Below are positions 22,300 to 34,307 of a stretch of DNA of 64,000 nucleotides, in pieces; positions within the stretch are counted from its first letter, which is position 1; each line of letters opens with the position of its first letter. Below the pieces are notes generated by a model. It did not search any database, was not told the DNA's origin, and saw only the letters and a program-made list of their open reading frames with translations. The DNA comes from Isoetes taiwanensis (lineage: Eukaryota > Streptophyta > Lycopodiopsida > Isoetales > Isoetaceae). The stretch spans positions 64,001 through 128,000 of the forward strand of contig JAJEKV010000326.1 of the NCBI GenBank assembly GCA_021234155.1, read 5' to 3'. The position numbers were made by a program, and so were the translations under genes.

Positions 22300-24621
22300 T
22301 CGACCTGCCAACCTCAACCCCAAGTCTGTGTGAGCTCAACCTAATTCTGCAACTAGCATGTCTGTGCCTGGTGTTTATGTGTTCCTCCAAATACTTACTT
22401 GTCTGCATACTAGGATTGCTTTGATTTTTATAAAACTCTTTCTTCCCCCCACCTTCCCTCCAACTCCATCGAAAAAAGCTTCCTGACTCCCATTTTCTTA
22501 TATCATCTTTATTCGTTAGCAAATCCTGCATATGCATTCCCCATTTTGCCATCTATAATTCCACATCTGCAAACCAATCTTTATCGCGATTTCCTCCAAA
22601 GCCATCTGGACAAACTGTTATTCGGCATGGTATACGGAATTTTATAGATATACTTGAGTGTTTTACACAAGGCCTCTCGCTTCAAGGGTTAACATTCCGG
22701 ACTCAATTAACATCATATCGTATGGCGCGTTTGCACCTTAATCCCTAGCTCCATTCTAAGAAAATATTTTTTGTGCTTTTTCTTTTTTTTTTTTCATATA
22801 TCAAAAAGCTAACCAGGTCTCTGAATTTCACAACCACATAATATGCCAGATCTTATTAATGTATTATACAACATTTTTTTCATGCTGAAATTTCAAATTT
22901 CGGCCCTCACACAATGGCGCTGCATTGCATATAAAACTTTAAGCCATGCATTAATTTTCTAGTCTACTGCTTGATTCCAATTGGGCTTTTATATACCACT
23001 AAACCAAGATACTTGTAGTGATCTGTAACCTCCACCAACTCACCCTTATAATACAACTTAACATTACCGACTTTGGATGCCCCAAGGACTACAATTGTTG
23101 TTTTAGCCAGATTTACATGCATGCTTTTGGCATCACAGAAAGAAGACAACGCATCTAGATACTTCTATAATCCATTTATGCTACGTGAAAGCAAAACCAC
23201 ATCATCAGCATGTAGCAAGAGCAAAGCCACATACCTAGATAGCAGTGTGCCATCTCCACTATATAGTTCAATCCAGTTTTCAAGCTGGTCTATCAAAAGT
23301 TCAAACAATGTAGGTGATAGGGAGCACCCTTGCTTCACCCCCATGTTGCTTTCTGCTCTTTGCTCACTGACATATGGAAATGAAAGCTGAATAAGTACTT
23401 TTTGATAGAGCTTCCCTACTGCATATCTTAACTCTTCGGGTACATTTAACTCAACCAACCGATTCCATAAATATTCCATGTTCACCATATCAAAGACTTT
23501 GCTAAAACCTACAAACGTAGAATACATTAGCTTCTTTTTCCCAATAACCGAGTCTATCATAGCACACACTGACAATAAATGATTAATGGTGGATATCTTA
23601 GGCCTAAAGCCCCCCTACCCTATTGCTCTGACATTCATCTCCTCTGCCCATGCACTAATTTTAGCGTCCATAATAGTAGCAAAAAGTTTAACATAAAAGC
23701 TACAAATCAAAATCACGCGATAATTATGCAAATCTGATTGATCACCTGCCTTGTAAAGTGGAACTACTCTATTAAGCTGCCAGTCCTCTGGAAATCCCTC
23801 TCTCATTACTGTATTGAACAAGTTTAGTAATGCATCTGCTACTCCATCACCTGCCGACTTAAACATCTCTGCTCCACTAGCATCAACAGGTTTGTTATTG
23901 GATAATTTCTGAAGTCCTCCAACTATATCATTATGTGTGATGTTCAAATGTTCATATTCACATATGTGATCCGTCATGCAAGTTTCAATTCCTGGAAAAT
24001 AATAAAAATTATTAACTTTTGCCAATAGATCCTCCACTTGAAAAGTGGTTCTAATATTCTGTGGAGTTCTAATTCTGTTCTAGAACCTCATTGGGTACGC
24101 GAGCAACTATGTGACCATTTGCATATGTTTTTCATATAAATACCTCCTTTTCTTCCCCTTAATCAGCCTAATATATCTCTTTCTTTCCTTACTCTTTTCT
24201 TGTCCCCTAGCATTTTTAAATTTATGTCTTTATTGCTTACACTCGGAATCGAACCAGCTGTTGTAAGGAAACCCTTTCCTCTGTCTAGCTAAGATAAAGC
24301 ATTCTTTTGCGCTATCCAGCAGTACACTACTAATTTCAGTTGCTTTTTGTGGCCAAGATACCAAAGCAATCTTCTGTCTTCTCATATAGCACGCTTGTGG
24401 ACAGAATTTATTGCCTTGGCATGTATGGACTTGCTCATAATATGCAATTCAACAAATATTGGAACATGGTCAGATTCTACTGTGCTATCTCCAATGTCAA
24501 AGTTTGCGATTAATCCAGAAAATGAAGGTTTTGCTAGCACATAATCTACTACACTGGCATTTCTACAAGTCACCTTTCTTGTTCCTGGATATCTTTTCCT
24601 GTTCCTGTTCCTGCCCAGCAC
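22300..24621 (-). pseudogene. LINE-B ORF2 (EN-RT), broken and 5'-truncated
   Basis: From 24,621 downward: endonuclease end (RKRYPGTRKVTCRNASVVDY and ESDHVPIFVELHI). RT fingers follow at 24,037-23,615 (SGAEMFKSAGDGVADALLNL, RVVPLYKAGDQSDLHNYRVI). The palm is at 23,575-23,165 (FVGFSKVFDMVNMEYLWNRL, GVKQGCSLSPTLFELLIDQL), with a variant HADD catalytic box (LLLLHADDVVLLSRS). Thumb-side sequence then reads MHVNLAKTTIVVLG, and the region ends SKYLEEHINTRHRHASCRIR plus LSSHRLGVEVGR. The N-terminal half of EN and any ORF1 are missing; the copy stops near 24,625 at a degenerate repeat. The family matches LINE-A and LINE-C. Confidence 0.75.
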
Positions 24622-24629
24622 TTAATATT

Positions 24630-25085
24630 GAAGAATCCAAGGGAATCTAGAGAATCTTTGTGAAATCTTAGAAAATCGAAGAATTATGGGAATATTGAAG
24701 AATTCAGTGGAATCTTCATAGTATATTAAGAATTCAAAGAATCTTTATAGATTCTTATAGGATCCCAAGGAATCTTCAAAGAATCTAAAAGCAATCTACG
24801 GGAAACTTGAGAAATCTTCGTAGGATATTGGGATCTAATTGAATCCTTATGAAATATATGAGAATGTCCATAAAGTCATAGAATCTCTGAGAATCTTCAT
24901 ATAATATTGATTGAATCTGATGGGATCTTAGGGAATCGGAGATGACCTCAAGAATTTTGAAAGGATCTAAGGGAATCTATGAGAATTTTGGTAGGTGGAG
25001 AATTCATAAGGATCTCAAGGGCATTTCCAAAGAGCTTTAAAAGAATCTTAGGGAAATAAGGGGCTTTAACAAAAATCTTCAGTAT
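24630..25085. repeat. Degenerate GAATCTT-type repeat region
   Basis: Variants of 'gaatctt', 'gaatct' and 'gggaatc' recur about every 10-20 bases over 450 bases, without a fixed period. There is no coding sequence. It looks like an old, diverged short-period tandem array and abuts the truncated end of LINE-B. Confidence 0.6.
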
Positions 25086-25880
25086 AATTTGCATCAAAAT
25101 TCTTAACTATTCCAAGCAGATACAATTCAAACCAGTTTATGAGTCAGTAAAGAGAAATGTTTTCCTCGGCCAATCATAGTTCATTCCTCATGTAATACCA
25201 ATCACAATTGGATTAACTCAATGTTCAATTATAGATCTCTCACTGCATTTTCTGCACCTATAGGTATTTGATCACTTTGTCTGTATCTCTCTCTTTTTCT
25301 CATTTCCACTCACTAGTCATGTGTAGTCATAAATGGATGTCCAAAAGAAAAAACTTTTTCTTTATAAAATATTGATTTCAATGGATTTTACATTAATTGG
25401 AAATGGTATCTACATGAACTTGGATTAAAATTATAGACAGTCATCAAAAATTATTGGCAACAACAACAGATGTAAATCCAAGTAGACAAAAAGGTGGCTT
25501 AACTTTGGCGGCAAACATGTTACTAATTTGTTGTTGTCTTCCCATTCCCTTTTTCTTGCTTGTCAGTTTATCCACGAGCTGAGAATGTTTGATGAGATCA
25601 ACTTCTTGCCTGAACTTTTTAGCTGAAAGATACTATATCTCAACTTCAAATATGTTTTTACCCTGCATGTAATCATCATTTTCCGTGTGACGACCATATG
25701 TATGTTATTCATATAAGGACAAAAGGATGGCTCGAAACAAGATGAACTTGCATGAAACAAGATGAACTCATGGCTTTGGAATAATGAACATGACATTTCA
25801 ACATTAATATTCTTGTCGAGGCCTGCATAACTGTGAAAAACTTTTGAGATAGACAAGCTTCTATTCATCTCAATTTTTAG
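25086..25880. other. AT-rich region, no gene supported
   Basis: Only short frames without domains; no clear repeat edges. Confidence 0.4.
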
Positions 25881-25899
25881 AATGATAAAAGTGGGAAGC

Positions 25900-27060
25900 C
25901 TCGCATCTACAAGCTACTCAAAGAGAGAGAACAATTCATGTCAGAGATGATGATGTACCTCCCGAGGGCTTGTTACATTCCCTAGTCATATGTGGCAATC
26001 CTGACATATATACTGAGGGACATTCTTTTTGATTGCACAACGTCAGACAAGCCCTCCGTCCAACTCATACTAGACACGGTCAAGTAGATGAGTGGAGAAC
26101 ACAGAGGCATCATTTTGTCCCTTCCTCTATATGCACCTATAATACAATAGAGGCAAAACACATCAGTACATGCACACAAAGTGATAATGATGCTGCCCCA
26201 CCTTGAAGGGTGATGCCCCCTCATCCATATAACATAGATCCATAAAATATGTTATCTAGCATATACTGGCTCTTACCCTGGGTTGGACTTAATTGAGTAC
26301 GATTGTCGGCTATGGCCTCCAAATAACTGCTGAAAGAGTCGTGGCAATGGCGTGAGCTGTCAATAGAATATTGGCTAGAGTTGACCACTCCATCCACCCA
26401 TCATGTGTGCCTACTTTGCAAATATGCTGAAGAGCATTTCACTCTAAGTAGCCCATTGGATATGTGATCCCAAGGACCACTCTAGGATTGCATCTTCTCC
26501 AGTCCAGTGGGGCAAAATGAGATCATTTACTCCATGCGATAGGTTACTCCATGTGATAGGCATCGTGCTAACGGCAGGTGTGTATAGGACGATGATCACT
26601 CGCCCCTTTACTCGGCTTAACCCCCCTGAGGTGGGGCATCACTTAGGAGGTGTCGAACCCATAGTCTACCCAAGGATCCAACTGCCCTCGAACAAGCCCC
26701 ATATTGTACATTCCCATCGAACCTAGTTGCCTACAACCAGGCAGGCTCCTGTGCATATGTTGCATGTAATAGGGATTTAATGGATCTAGACTAGGAGCAT
26801 TGTTATAGTGGTAGATAAATCGTATAGGGGGTCGTACATGAAGTGGTATATATACATGTGTATACATACATCCACGCGCAAAGGAGATATGCATGTACGC
26901 ATTGGGTACTAGGCTATCAGAAGAGATGATCAATCTGATCAAAGAGAGACGGAGTGTGCATCAGGCATCTTGATCTAGCTATGGAGATGGGGATTTTTGG
27001 TGTGCATTACATGGATGTGACATTTTTAGTCTTGGATCACTGGGTTTTTAACTTTCTTGT
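25900..27060 (+). mobile_element. Gypsy-type LTR-like region, copy 1
   Basis: This stretch resembles 38,889-39,915 in the order of shared pieces. Examples are 'gaccactccatccacccatc ... tgcctactttgcaaatatgctg' against 'aatccactccatctgcccct ... cacactttgcagatatgttg', and a 'ccatcgaacctagttg' part. A primer-site-like 'aacaatttggcgatcatggt' follows at about 27,080 and Gag coding follows at 27.5 kb, so I read it as a 5' LTR or leader. Exact LTR ends were not found. Confidence 0.45.
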
Positions 27061-27494
27061 GAGGTTTGGAGTTAGACTATAACAATTTGGCGATCATGGT
27101 GCTCGACAGACCATTGCGCGGCAAAAAAATCCATTAGAAAAGGGATTGTTTTCATTCGTATTGGTGATCGTCGGTAAAGAACGGCATCATTGAGCAAGGA
27201 GATTTTACCATAAGTGATTTGCAGGGGAGCATAGTTATGCCCAAGAGAAGTAAGAAAAATATACTGCCAAGCTCCATCATGACAATAAGAGGTCTGGTGA
27301 CTTAGTATTTTGGCTCAAAATTGCATCAAGATTCAATTTCGTTTTCAGATTTGGGAGCAGATCTAGTTCTCAGTTTTAGGAGGTTTTGATTCCATTCATT
27401 GATCCAGAAGGTAATGCAATTTTGTTTTTCAATTGAAGGGAGATTCCATTTCATTTTTTCAATTTCAAGAATCTCCAGAAGAGGCAGAGATGGT

Positions 27495-28120
27495 TTTATT
27501 ACCACTGATGATGTGGGGTTTTCAAAAAAATGGGGATTCCAAAGTTTGATGACCTGGTAGATTGGGATCCTTTGAAGTATATTGTGAAGTTTGAGAGGTA
27601 TTGCCATCAATGTAAGTTCTTGATGGCCGATTATTTGCTTTGGTTCATAAACCTAATACCATTACATATCGGGAATTGGAAGAAGCATTCATTGCTAATT
27701 ATTAAAAAGTCCATAGTAAGGTTAAGACTATGTAAAGGTGGACCAATTTCACACAAAAGGAGGATGAACCAATAAGAGAATATAATCAGCGATATATTGC
27801 GGCTCTCAAAGCCATAGTTCATTGGAAGATTGCAAGGAGTGATAAAATGGATATCCAATGTTATGTAAAGGGGCTGAAACAAGTTATTGCAAGGTGAAGG
27901 CCAAACAACCTATAACATTATCGGAAGCACAAAAGTTTGCTCTCAAGGCAGAAGTTAAGCTGGGATACATTCATAAAGTTGCTGCTCTAGAGCATATACA
28001 AATAGAGGATATTGCAATGAAAGTTTCTACGCTTACAATAAAGGAAGAATCAAGGGAGGTTCAATTCATTACTTGTGAGTATTATGGATCTATTGGACAT
28101 TCTGAAATCACATGTAGCTG
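27495..28120 (+). pseudogene. Ty3/Gypsy Gag remnant
   Basis: Pieces in shifting frames follow the Retrotrans_gag order: GIPKFDDLVDWDPLKYIVKF, then FTQKEDEPIREYNQRYIAAL, then WKIARSDKMDIQCYVKGLKQ. PITLSEAQKFALKAEVKLGY and a knuckle-like CEYYGSIGHSEITC come last. In the knuckle the second Cys of CxxC is Tyr, so zinc binding is probably lost. Gag packages the element RNA in a virus-like particle. No protease or RT follows; the element is truncated after about 28,130. Confidence 0.65.
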
Positions 28121-28129
28121 AAATTTTGT

Positions 28130-29405
28130 TCAAGATGTCAAATCAAGGGCCATATGATCAAGAATGTAGGGAGAAGAGATTCCTTGAGAGGGCTAATCTC
28201 GTATTTACTGTTATGCAACAATCACCACCTATTTCTATTCAACCAATGCAAGCATCAACTTTCTACCACAAGTTACAATGATGCCACAAGCTCCAATGGG
28301 TTCTACACAAATGATGCGGCCAAAGCAAGGATGGTATCCACGTAGTGCCACGGTTCTATTGCGATAGAATCAACATTTCTTGGATGGGATGCCCTTCCTC
28401 ACATCTCCTATTTATATCGCCTCCTTTCTCATATCCAGTCATTGACGTTCTCTTGAGCTCCTTTTCATTCTTCTCATTTGGGCTCTACAAGCTTGTTCCT
28501 TCCACGCTTCTTCTTCTACCAAGATGGCTTCTGTGCATATGATTCAAGTTTAGCAGGCGTTGATGGTTTGATTGTCGGTGACTTGAATCAGTTTTTCCCT
28601 TTGGATGGTTTGATGTCATGGGCTTGCTTGCAATCTATGGATCAGGAATCTGTTATTCTTTTTGTGTTCTTCGCTTTGCCTATATATTTTCGATGTTTTA
28701 TTGTTTGGTTTTGTGCCCAACGGTTTAGAAGGCCAGTTCGTCCACCAAAAGCTAGGTTATTCTCTGGCCGCATGTTCTGATTTTGTTGGTAGCTTCATAG
28801 TTAGGTCAAGGTATTTTTATAAAGATCTATTTAGCCTTATTCTTTGATTCTATGAGTTCTAATTTTATTTTCCTTGATTCTTCCGAATCTGGACCCACAT
28901 CTACTGTTGCTTTGGATCTATCAATTTCTTCTAGTTATGGGTAGTTTGAGAGTGATTTTGCATCGATTAACCAGTTTTGCTCCAGAGTTTTGGGGGTAAG
29001 CAGCCACCTCTACAAGTCTCTTCTTTTCGATTATTGCTTGATCTGTGTTGCCCTTTTATAGCCATGGTATGTTAATCGACATCTTGTTCCTCCGTCAGAG
29101 GTGGTTGCTGGCTTTGCTAATTTTCTATTTCCTGTTCCAGTTTATATTCTCTCTGCACTTTGATTTTGTAATAGGAAACCGCCACGGGGAGGAGTTTTCA
29201 TGGCGGAAACTCCGACACGTGGCGGTTCCCTTACGTAAACAACCGCGCCCGGGGTTAGGTGGCGCTGACGTATATCGCCTACATGGAAAAATTTCAATGT
29301 ATTGCGTGTGTTTCCTTTTTTCTTCAAGCTTTGGCGATGGCGTAGGTCCGGCATGCTCCGAGACCTTTTTTTGAGGCGCTGCTGTGGCGCTCGCCTCGTC
29401 GTCTA
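28130..29405. other. No supported gene; GC-rich patch near 29.2 kb
   Basis: Short frames only. A GC-richer patch (29,175-29,270) contains repeated 'ccgccacgggg/cacgtggcgg' type motifs that could be a promoter or the terminus of an unidentified element, with partly inverted similarity to 30,108-30,200. Confidence 0.3.
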
Positions 29406-29632
29406 GTTCTGCAGTGGCGCCTTGGCCTTAGCTTCATTTTAATATCTGTTTTGCTGGATTTAGAGCTTGCTTCAAGTCTTGTGATGAGTTTTTGAGTTCC
29501 GACGAGTTCTGGCGAGTTCTGCAGTGGCGCCTTGGCCTTAGCTTCATTTTGATATCTGTTTTGCTGGATTTGGAGCTTGCTTCAAGTGTTCTGATGAGTT
29601 TTGAGTTCCGACGAGTTCTCGAGTTCTGGCGA
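29406..29632 (+). repeat. Tandem duplication, 110-bp period
   Basis: Two copies start at 29,406 and 29,516 with gttctgcagtggcgccttgg; they differ by a few bases and a small insertion. Confidence 0.9.
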
Positions 29633-29880
29633 GAAGATCTGTGACTTTTAGTGCAAATTTGTGGTCTAGGGAGTTGTGGCGAGAAGATTTGCGAGATTTC
29701 AAGCTTCTTAAGTTTTTTTTTTTAGTTTTTTCTTAGATTGAAGTTTCCTTAGTTATTTCTAATACTTTCTTATTTGTTTCTTGCAATTCTTGTTTGTTTC
29801 TTGCAGTTCTTGTTTGTTTCAGTTGCAGATGCCTCTAGATTAGCTAGTGTCCTTCAGAATCACAACAAGGTTTCCAAGTA

Positions 29881-30008
29881 AATTTCTGCTGTGAAAATTT
29901 CGGATTGTAGCTGGGATTGTTTTGATCAATGTGATAATATGAATTTCTGCTGTGAAAACATGTTTTGCATTGTATCTGGGATTGTTTTGATATCAATGTG
30001 ATAATATG
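29881..30008 (+). repeat. Tandem duplication, 61-bp period
   Basis: Two copies start at 29,881 and 29,942 with aatttctgctgtgaaaa and end with caatgtgataatatga; the second has small indels. Confidence 0.9.
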
Positions 30009-30199
30009 ACTCAAATGTCTTGTGTATAACTGTGTCAAATTATATAAAATTGTTTTCAAATGTGTCTTGTCTATACAACAATTTTCTGCACAAAACAATA
30101 CTAGTGGCGCCACTTAAGCTCCGCCACCAACAGAAGTTTCCATAGAAGAAACAAAAATAGGAATCCAGGAGGAACCCCCCCCACAGTTGTTTACGTATT

Positions 30200-31700
30200 G
30201 TTTAAGTTTTAGAAACAATTCTTTGTGCTCTGTTCTTCATTGATAGTTTTTCCCGACACACGTCTTGGTTCTTTTTACTTTGCTGTGTTCACCAAGCTTG
30301 TCATCTTAAGATCCGATAACACGTCATAGATGATGGGTTTGGCTTCTAGATTATATTTGCCAACGAGATTTTCACAAATTGCTTAGATGGCTGAGCTATG
30401 GCCTCATTACGCATTGTGCACTATATAGCAAGATCAATACATGCTCTTTTCATGACATCCGTCGTTTGTGCCCTAGTAAGGCTCACCGCTTGATCTTTCT
30501 AGATCTTTCCACCGCCTTCAAGCTTCTGTCAATCTAATTGGACCCTTTTGCTGTCTATTTGAATTTTTTCTCCCTTATATTGCTTATTAACATATCAAAA
30601 ATATCTTTGGATGTTGGTTATCCACTACGGCTCTTTTTATAAAAACAAGGATTCAAACTTAGCTCTCATCAATATTTTGTAAGAGCACTGTTAGGAAGGT
30701 GTTCTTCTATCTAACCTTATCTTCTATCTCTTTTCTATAATGTAATCTTTTAGAAGGTGATTCATGACTTATATGGCTTCTGCTCTAACCTTCGATCTCA
30801 ATTTCATTTATAGACCCCTCTTTGCTCTTGACTTTCCTTACCAATTTTCTTGCAAGGGTATTAGAACCTTAAGTTACTACCTTGGGCTTGTATTGTAAAT
30901 CCATATTTTTAACAAGTTAATATGGTGGGAAGTTTGCCTATTGTCGCTTCATGGATGTTTCCTTTTTATTTTTTCCTTTTCAATTCCATTGCAAGGGTGT
31001 GTTAAAACAAGAAGTTAGTATGTTCGATTTCTATAACTTGGGGCGAAGCGTGCCAATTTTGCTTCTTGGATATTCTTTTTCTTTTAGTGCCATGTTTTTC
31101 AGCGGTTATGCAACGTCACGGCGTCAATACCAAGAGGGTCTTCCATCGTTTGTTGCACATCAAGACCAATCCAATAGTTATTTAAGGTTTTTCCCAAGAG
31201 ACATATATGGCTAAAGTTGAGTGTTGACATTGATATGAGGTATTGCCTAGGTTCACTTGGTTATTACACTGGAGACCAAGTTTCTAGTCCCACCTTGCAC
31301 AATTGGAAACCATGATTTGACTCGTAGTTGCACAGGTATGGTTTCATTTTGATATTGAAAGGGAATTTTCATTTCTTTTGTTGGTTTCAAATTGTTGGAT
31401 TTGACTTGAGGATGATAAGGGGGCTTCAACATACAAATGCGTTTGCATTTCATATCATATGCATCCTTTTTTTCTTTCCCGAGCCTTACACGAGTGTGGT
31501 TTCAATATCATGTGGATCGATTTTTCCTTTGGGGTCAATTTTCCTTCACATGGCTGAAATTTTCGTTCAACGTCTTGAGCTCGTCATTTCCTTTGTCATT
31601 TTCATTCGCATTGCTGGGCTTCTATTTTTTGGATTTTAATGTTCTTTTCAAACTAGCAGAGGGTTTCAAGTCCTGCACAACTTAGTGAATTTTATTTTTC
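30200..31700. other. No supported gene
   Basis: T-rich sequence with short hydrophobic frames that are compositional artefacts. A loose repeat is visible: 'gggaagtttgcctattgtcgcttcatggat' (30,929) and 'gcgaagcgtgccaattttgcttcttggata' (31,043). Confidence 0.4.
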
Positions 31701-31705
31701 ATAGA

Positions 31706-32115
31706 TTTTGCTACATATTCTAAACGAGGTGCACCTTGGACTACCACAGTCGTCGGATTCGTCGATCCTACGACCCAGATCGTATGTTGGGGCCTCTGGG
31801 CACCTCTCGCATTTATGATTTTGAAATACGAAATACGATTTCGCCTAAGGTTTTGAAAGAATATCGAACCTCTATACGACTTTGCCTAAGATTTTAGAAT
31901 ATGAAATACGGGGGCTCGAACCTCTACCAAAATAACTCAATGTCCTAATAAGACTACTTTAACCAATGTACCCAGTGAGCTAATGTGATTATTTTTTATC
32001 TTAAATCTATATTTTTTTTAAACAACCCATTCAATTGTTTTAGGGATATATGGTCTATGGTTTCAGGAATTGTTATTTTTACATCCATATCAAATCCCCC
32101 TGGAACCCCCTGTTA
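31706..32115 (-). mobile_element. tRNA-derived SINE-like unit, tandem copy 1
   Basis: On the minus strand an A-box-like tagctcactgg (31,982-31,972) and a B-box-like ggttcgagccc (31,922-31,912) are spaced as in a tRNA promoter. The rest of the unit is non-coding and includes a 'gtcgtcggattcgtcgatcc' block and a 'ttttgctacatattc' start (plus strand). The unit repeats immediately at 32,116. No tRNA cloverleaf with a complete acceptor stem could be built, so it is tRNA-derived rather than a tRNA gene. Confidence 0.5.
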
Positions 32116-32555
32116 TTTTGCTACATATTCTAAACGAAGTGCACCTTGACTACCACAGTCGTCGGATTCGTCGATCCTACGACCCAGATCGTATGTTGGG
32201 GCCTCTGGGCACCTCTCGTTTTGCTTATACTCATTTATGATTAGAGGCGCCTATGATTTTGAAATATGAAATACGATTTCGCCTAAGGTTTTGAAAGAAT
32301 ATCAAACCTCTATACGGCTTTGCCTAAGATTTTAGAATATGAAATACGAGGGCTCGAACCTCTACCAAAATAACTCAATGTCCTAATAAGACTACTTTAA
32401 CCAATGTACCCAGTGAGCTAATGTAATTATTTTTTTATCTTGAATCTATGTTTTCTTTTTAAACAACCCATTCAATTGTTTTAGGGATATATGGTTTATG
32501 GTTTTAGGAATTGTTATTTTTACATCCATATCAAATGTTTCTGGAACCCCTGTTA
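32116..32555 (-). mobile_element. tRNA-derived SINE-like unit, tandem copy 2
   Basis: Direct tandem copy of 31,706-32,115, about 30 bases longer. It has the A-box-like motif at 32,420-32,410 and the B-box-like motif at 32,360-32,350. The first 15 bases of a third copy (ttttgctacatattc) follow at 32,556-32,570. Confidence 0.5.
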
Positions 32556-32570
32556 TTTTGCTACATATTC

Positions 32571-33515
32571 ACGCGGGTCTTGTAACGTTAATGTTGTTGC
32601 ATGGACTATTCTTGGCATTTGCCTCTTTGTTTTCTTGCCTCGATGCATCTTAAATACATTTTTTATCTCTTGCTCCATACCCCTTCGCTTGCCCCATTAA
32701 TAAATGTTTTGTTTTTTCCTAAGGATGAAGTTGAATTTTCTGGTTGCCATTGTTGCATGAACCTTTACAAGATATACCTTTTTTCATTCTTTTGAAATTG
32801 GAATTTTTGTAGGCTTGTATGCGTTGTAAATACATGTGTTTACATTTGTCAATTTGTACAATTCCATAGGTTGAATTATTATACCTCGGCAATTTGATCC
32901 TCTCATCATATGCTGGAGTTGACTTTCACAGGCCTTGCATTACGGATATCGCATATTTTGCATGGAACTTTACGGGCTTATGGCTTATCGGTAGACATCT
33001 TATGTTAGCATGTGTTAGGTATTAGTGCTTTTCACAATAATTGTATTTGACCATGCTTTGAATCTTGGCTTTAATTATAGTGTGCGTGCAACTAATGCGT
33101 TCCACAAGGATTTGGAAGCCAAGGTTGTACTAGCCAATGTAGGTTACAGAGGCAAATGTAGATTATAGGCATGTGGGTCCATATTCTGATGCTAGTAGAT
33201 CTGATTGCAGAACTATATAACCACCTTCAGTGCCAGGGGCGGCAGTTTGCATGGATACATCAAAGTGATGCCTTCAGTTTGATACATTACATATTAATGT
33301 AATTGATTTAGAGACCTCTTAATTCTATTATTTCTCAATAAACTGTTCTGTAACGTTCCTAACCGACATGCCCTTAACCAACTGGGCAAAACCGTCTAGA
33401 CATTTATGAGTAGTCGCTTCTACCCATTTATGCCGGTGTCTCGGGAACGCCCCACAGCACATTCAAGGATCGAATACTCGAGCGGCCTACCATGGGCTTG
33501 TTACAAATTCTATCT
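32571..33515. other. No supported gene
   Basis: Short frames only. On the minus strand a 'ttgcccagttggttaaggg' A-box-like motif lies at about 33,391-33,373, but no B box follows. Confidence 0.35.
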
Positions 33516-33529
33516 GCTTCTCATTTTAG

Positions 33530-33790
33530 CTGGGCTATGCTAGGCTTGGCAAGAAGAAGAACAAAAATGTTGATCCTAAAGAAACTGCATCTACAATCTG
33601 GATCAAGAATAGGACATGCTGCCAGTGGCAAAGTATCACTTGCAACATGTAAGTAGTTTCAGATGCTTCAATTTTTTCGTTTAACAGATCCGTTCGATAT
33701 ATGCTTGAACTGGTTTTGCCTTGCACAGCCGAGGAAGCATCGATGCCCTGAATATGGCCTTTGTTGGACCGTCATTTGAAGCAAATGTAA
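33530..33790 (+). pseudogene. Exon pair resembling an LRR N-terminal cap (fragment)
   Basis: A coding-like block ends TASTIWIKNRTCCQWQSITC at a consensus gtaagt donor (about 33,649). After an intron ending cttgcacag (33,729), the frame continues RGSIDALNMAFVGPSFEAN. The pattern 'W...CCxWxxITCxxxGxIxALxM' recalls the LRRNT_2 cap of plant leucine-rich-repeat receptors. No LRR units or kinase follow, so this would be a stray fragment. The assignment is weak. Confidence 0.25.
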
Positions 33791-33894
33791 CTAGCAGTTT
33801 TATCCTGTAATGCAATACCTTCTTGCTCTAGAATATTTTGTTACATTTAATTTCTTCTTTCCTGATGCAACGGGCTCTAATCAGTCTTATATTC

Positions 33895-34232
33895 TAAATT
33901 TTTGCAATTTGATGAGCATTCTTTTATTGGTGGTGGCTTGCCAAATCGATTTGGAAAGAATTTTGGTTTTTGCAATTTGATGAGCATTCTTTATTGGTGG
34001 TGGCTTGCCAAATCGATTTGGAAAGAATTTTGGCAGCTTAATAAAGCCATGTAAGAACCATACACTGCCTTTCCACTCGTGGTGTGTGTTTGTTCGATTA
34101 AATTTCATTTTGCTGATGCAATGAGGCCTGACCAGTCTTATATTCTGTGACAAGGTCTATTTGTGCAATTTGATGGGCATCCTTTATTGGTGGTGGCTTG
34201 CCAAATTGATTTGGGAAGAACTTTGGTAGCTT
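33895..34232 (+). repeat. Three copies of a 65-70-bp unit
   Basis: The unit 'tgcaatttgatgagcattct ... ggtggcttgccaaatcgatttgg' occurs at about 33,902 and 33,969 (67-bp spacing) and again at about 34,164. The third copy is separated by about 130 bases and itself preceded by a repeated 'accagtcttatattct' motif. Confidence 0.85.
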
Positions 34233-34302
34233 AATAAAGCCAAGTAAGAACCTAAGGCTTGCACATGTTTGTTGCTACATTCTGTGATCTAATGGTATCT
34301 AT

Positions 34303-34307
34303 GTGAT
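34303..34307. repeat. 5-bp target-site duplication, left (GTGAT)
   Basis: Same five bases as at 38,884-38,888, directly outside the two LTR ends. Confidence 0.95.

Larger units (their letters stand above)
20691..22300. mobile_element. Insertion that splits LINE-B
   Basis: LINE-B protein sequence breaks after HRLGVEVGR (about 22,300) and resumes with LCGSSELED (20,690). The intervening 1.6 kb has no coding sequence; it carries a 57-bp tandem array and a long foldback. The exact edges and target duplication are not clear, since both edges are AT-rich (taatatgtagcataat and ggatattattc). Confidence 0.5.

Noticed and set aside
29170-30200. A MITE-like or larger TIR element with ends near 29,196 and 30,148
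   Set aside because: The inverted similarity is partial (about 20 bases with mismatches) and no target duplication is seen.
33360-33500. tRNA-like A box on the minus strand as a SINE or tRNA gene
   Set aside because: No B box at the right distance and no cloverleaf.
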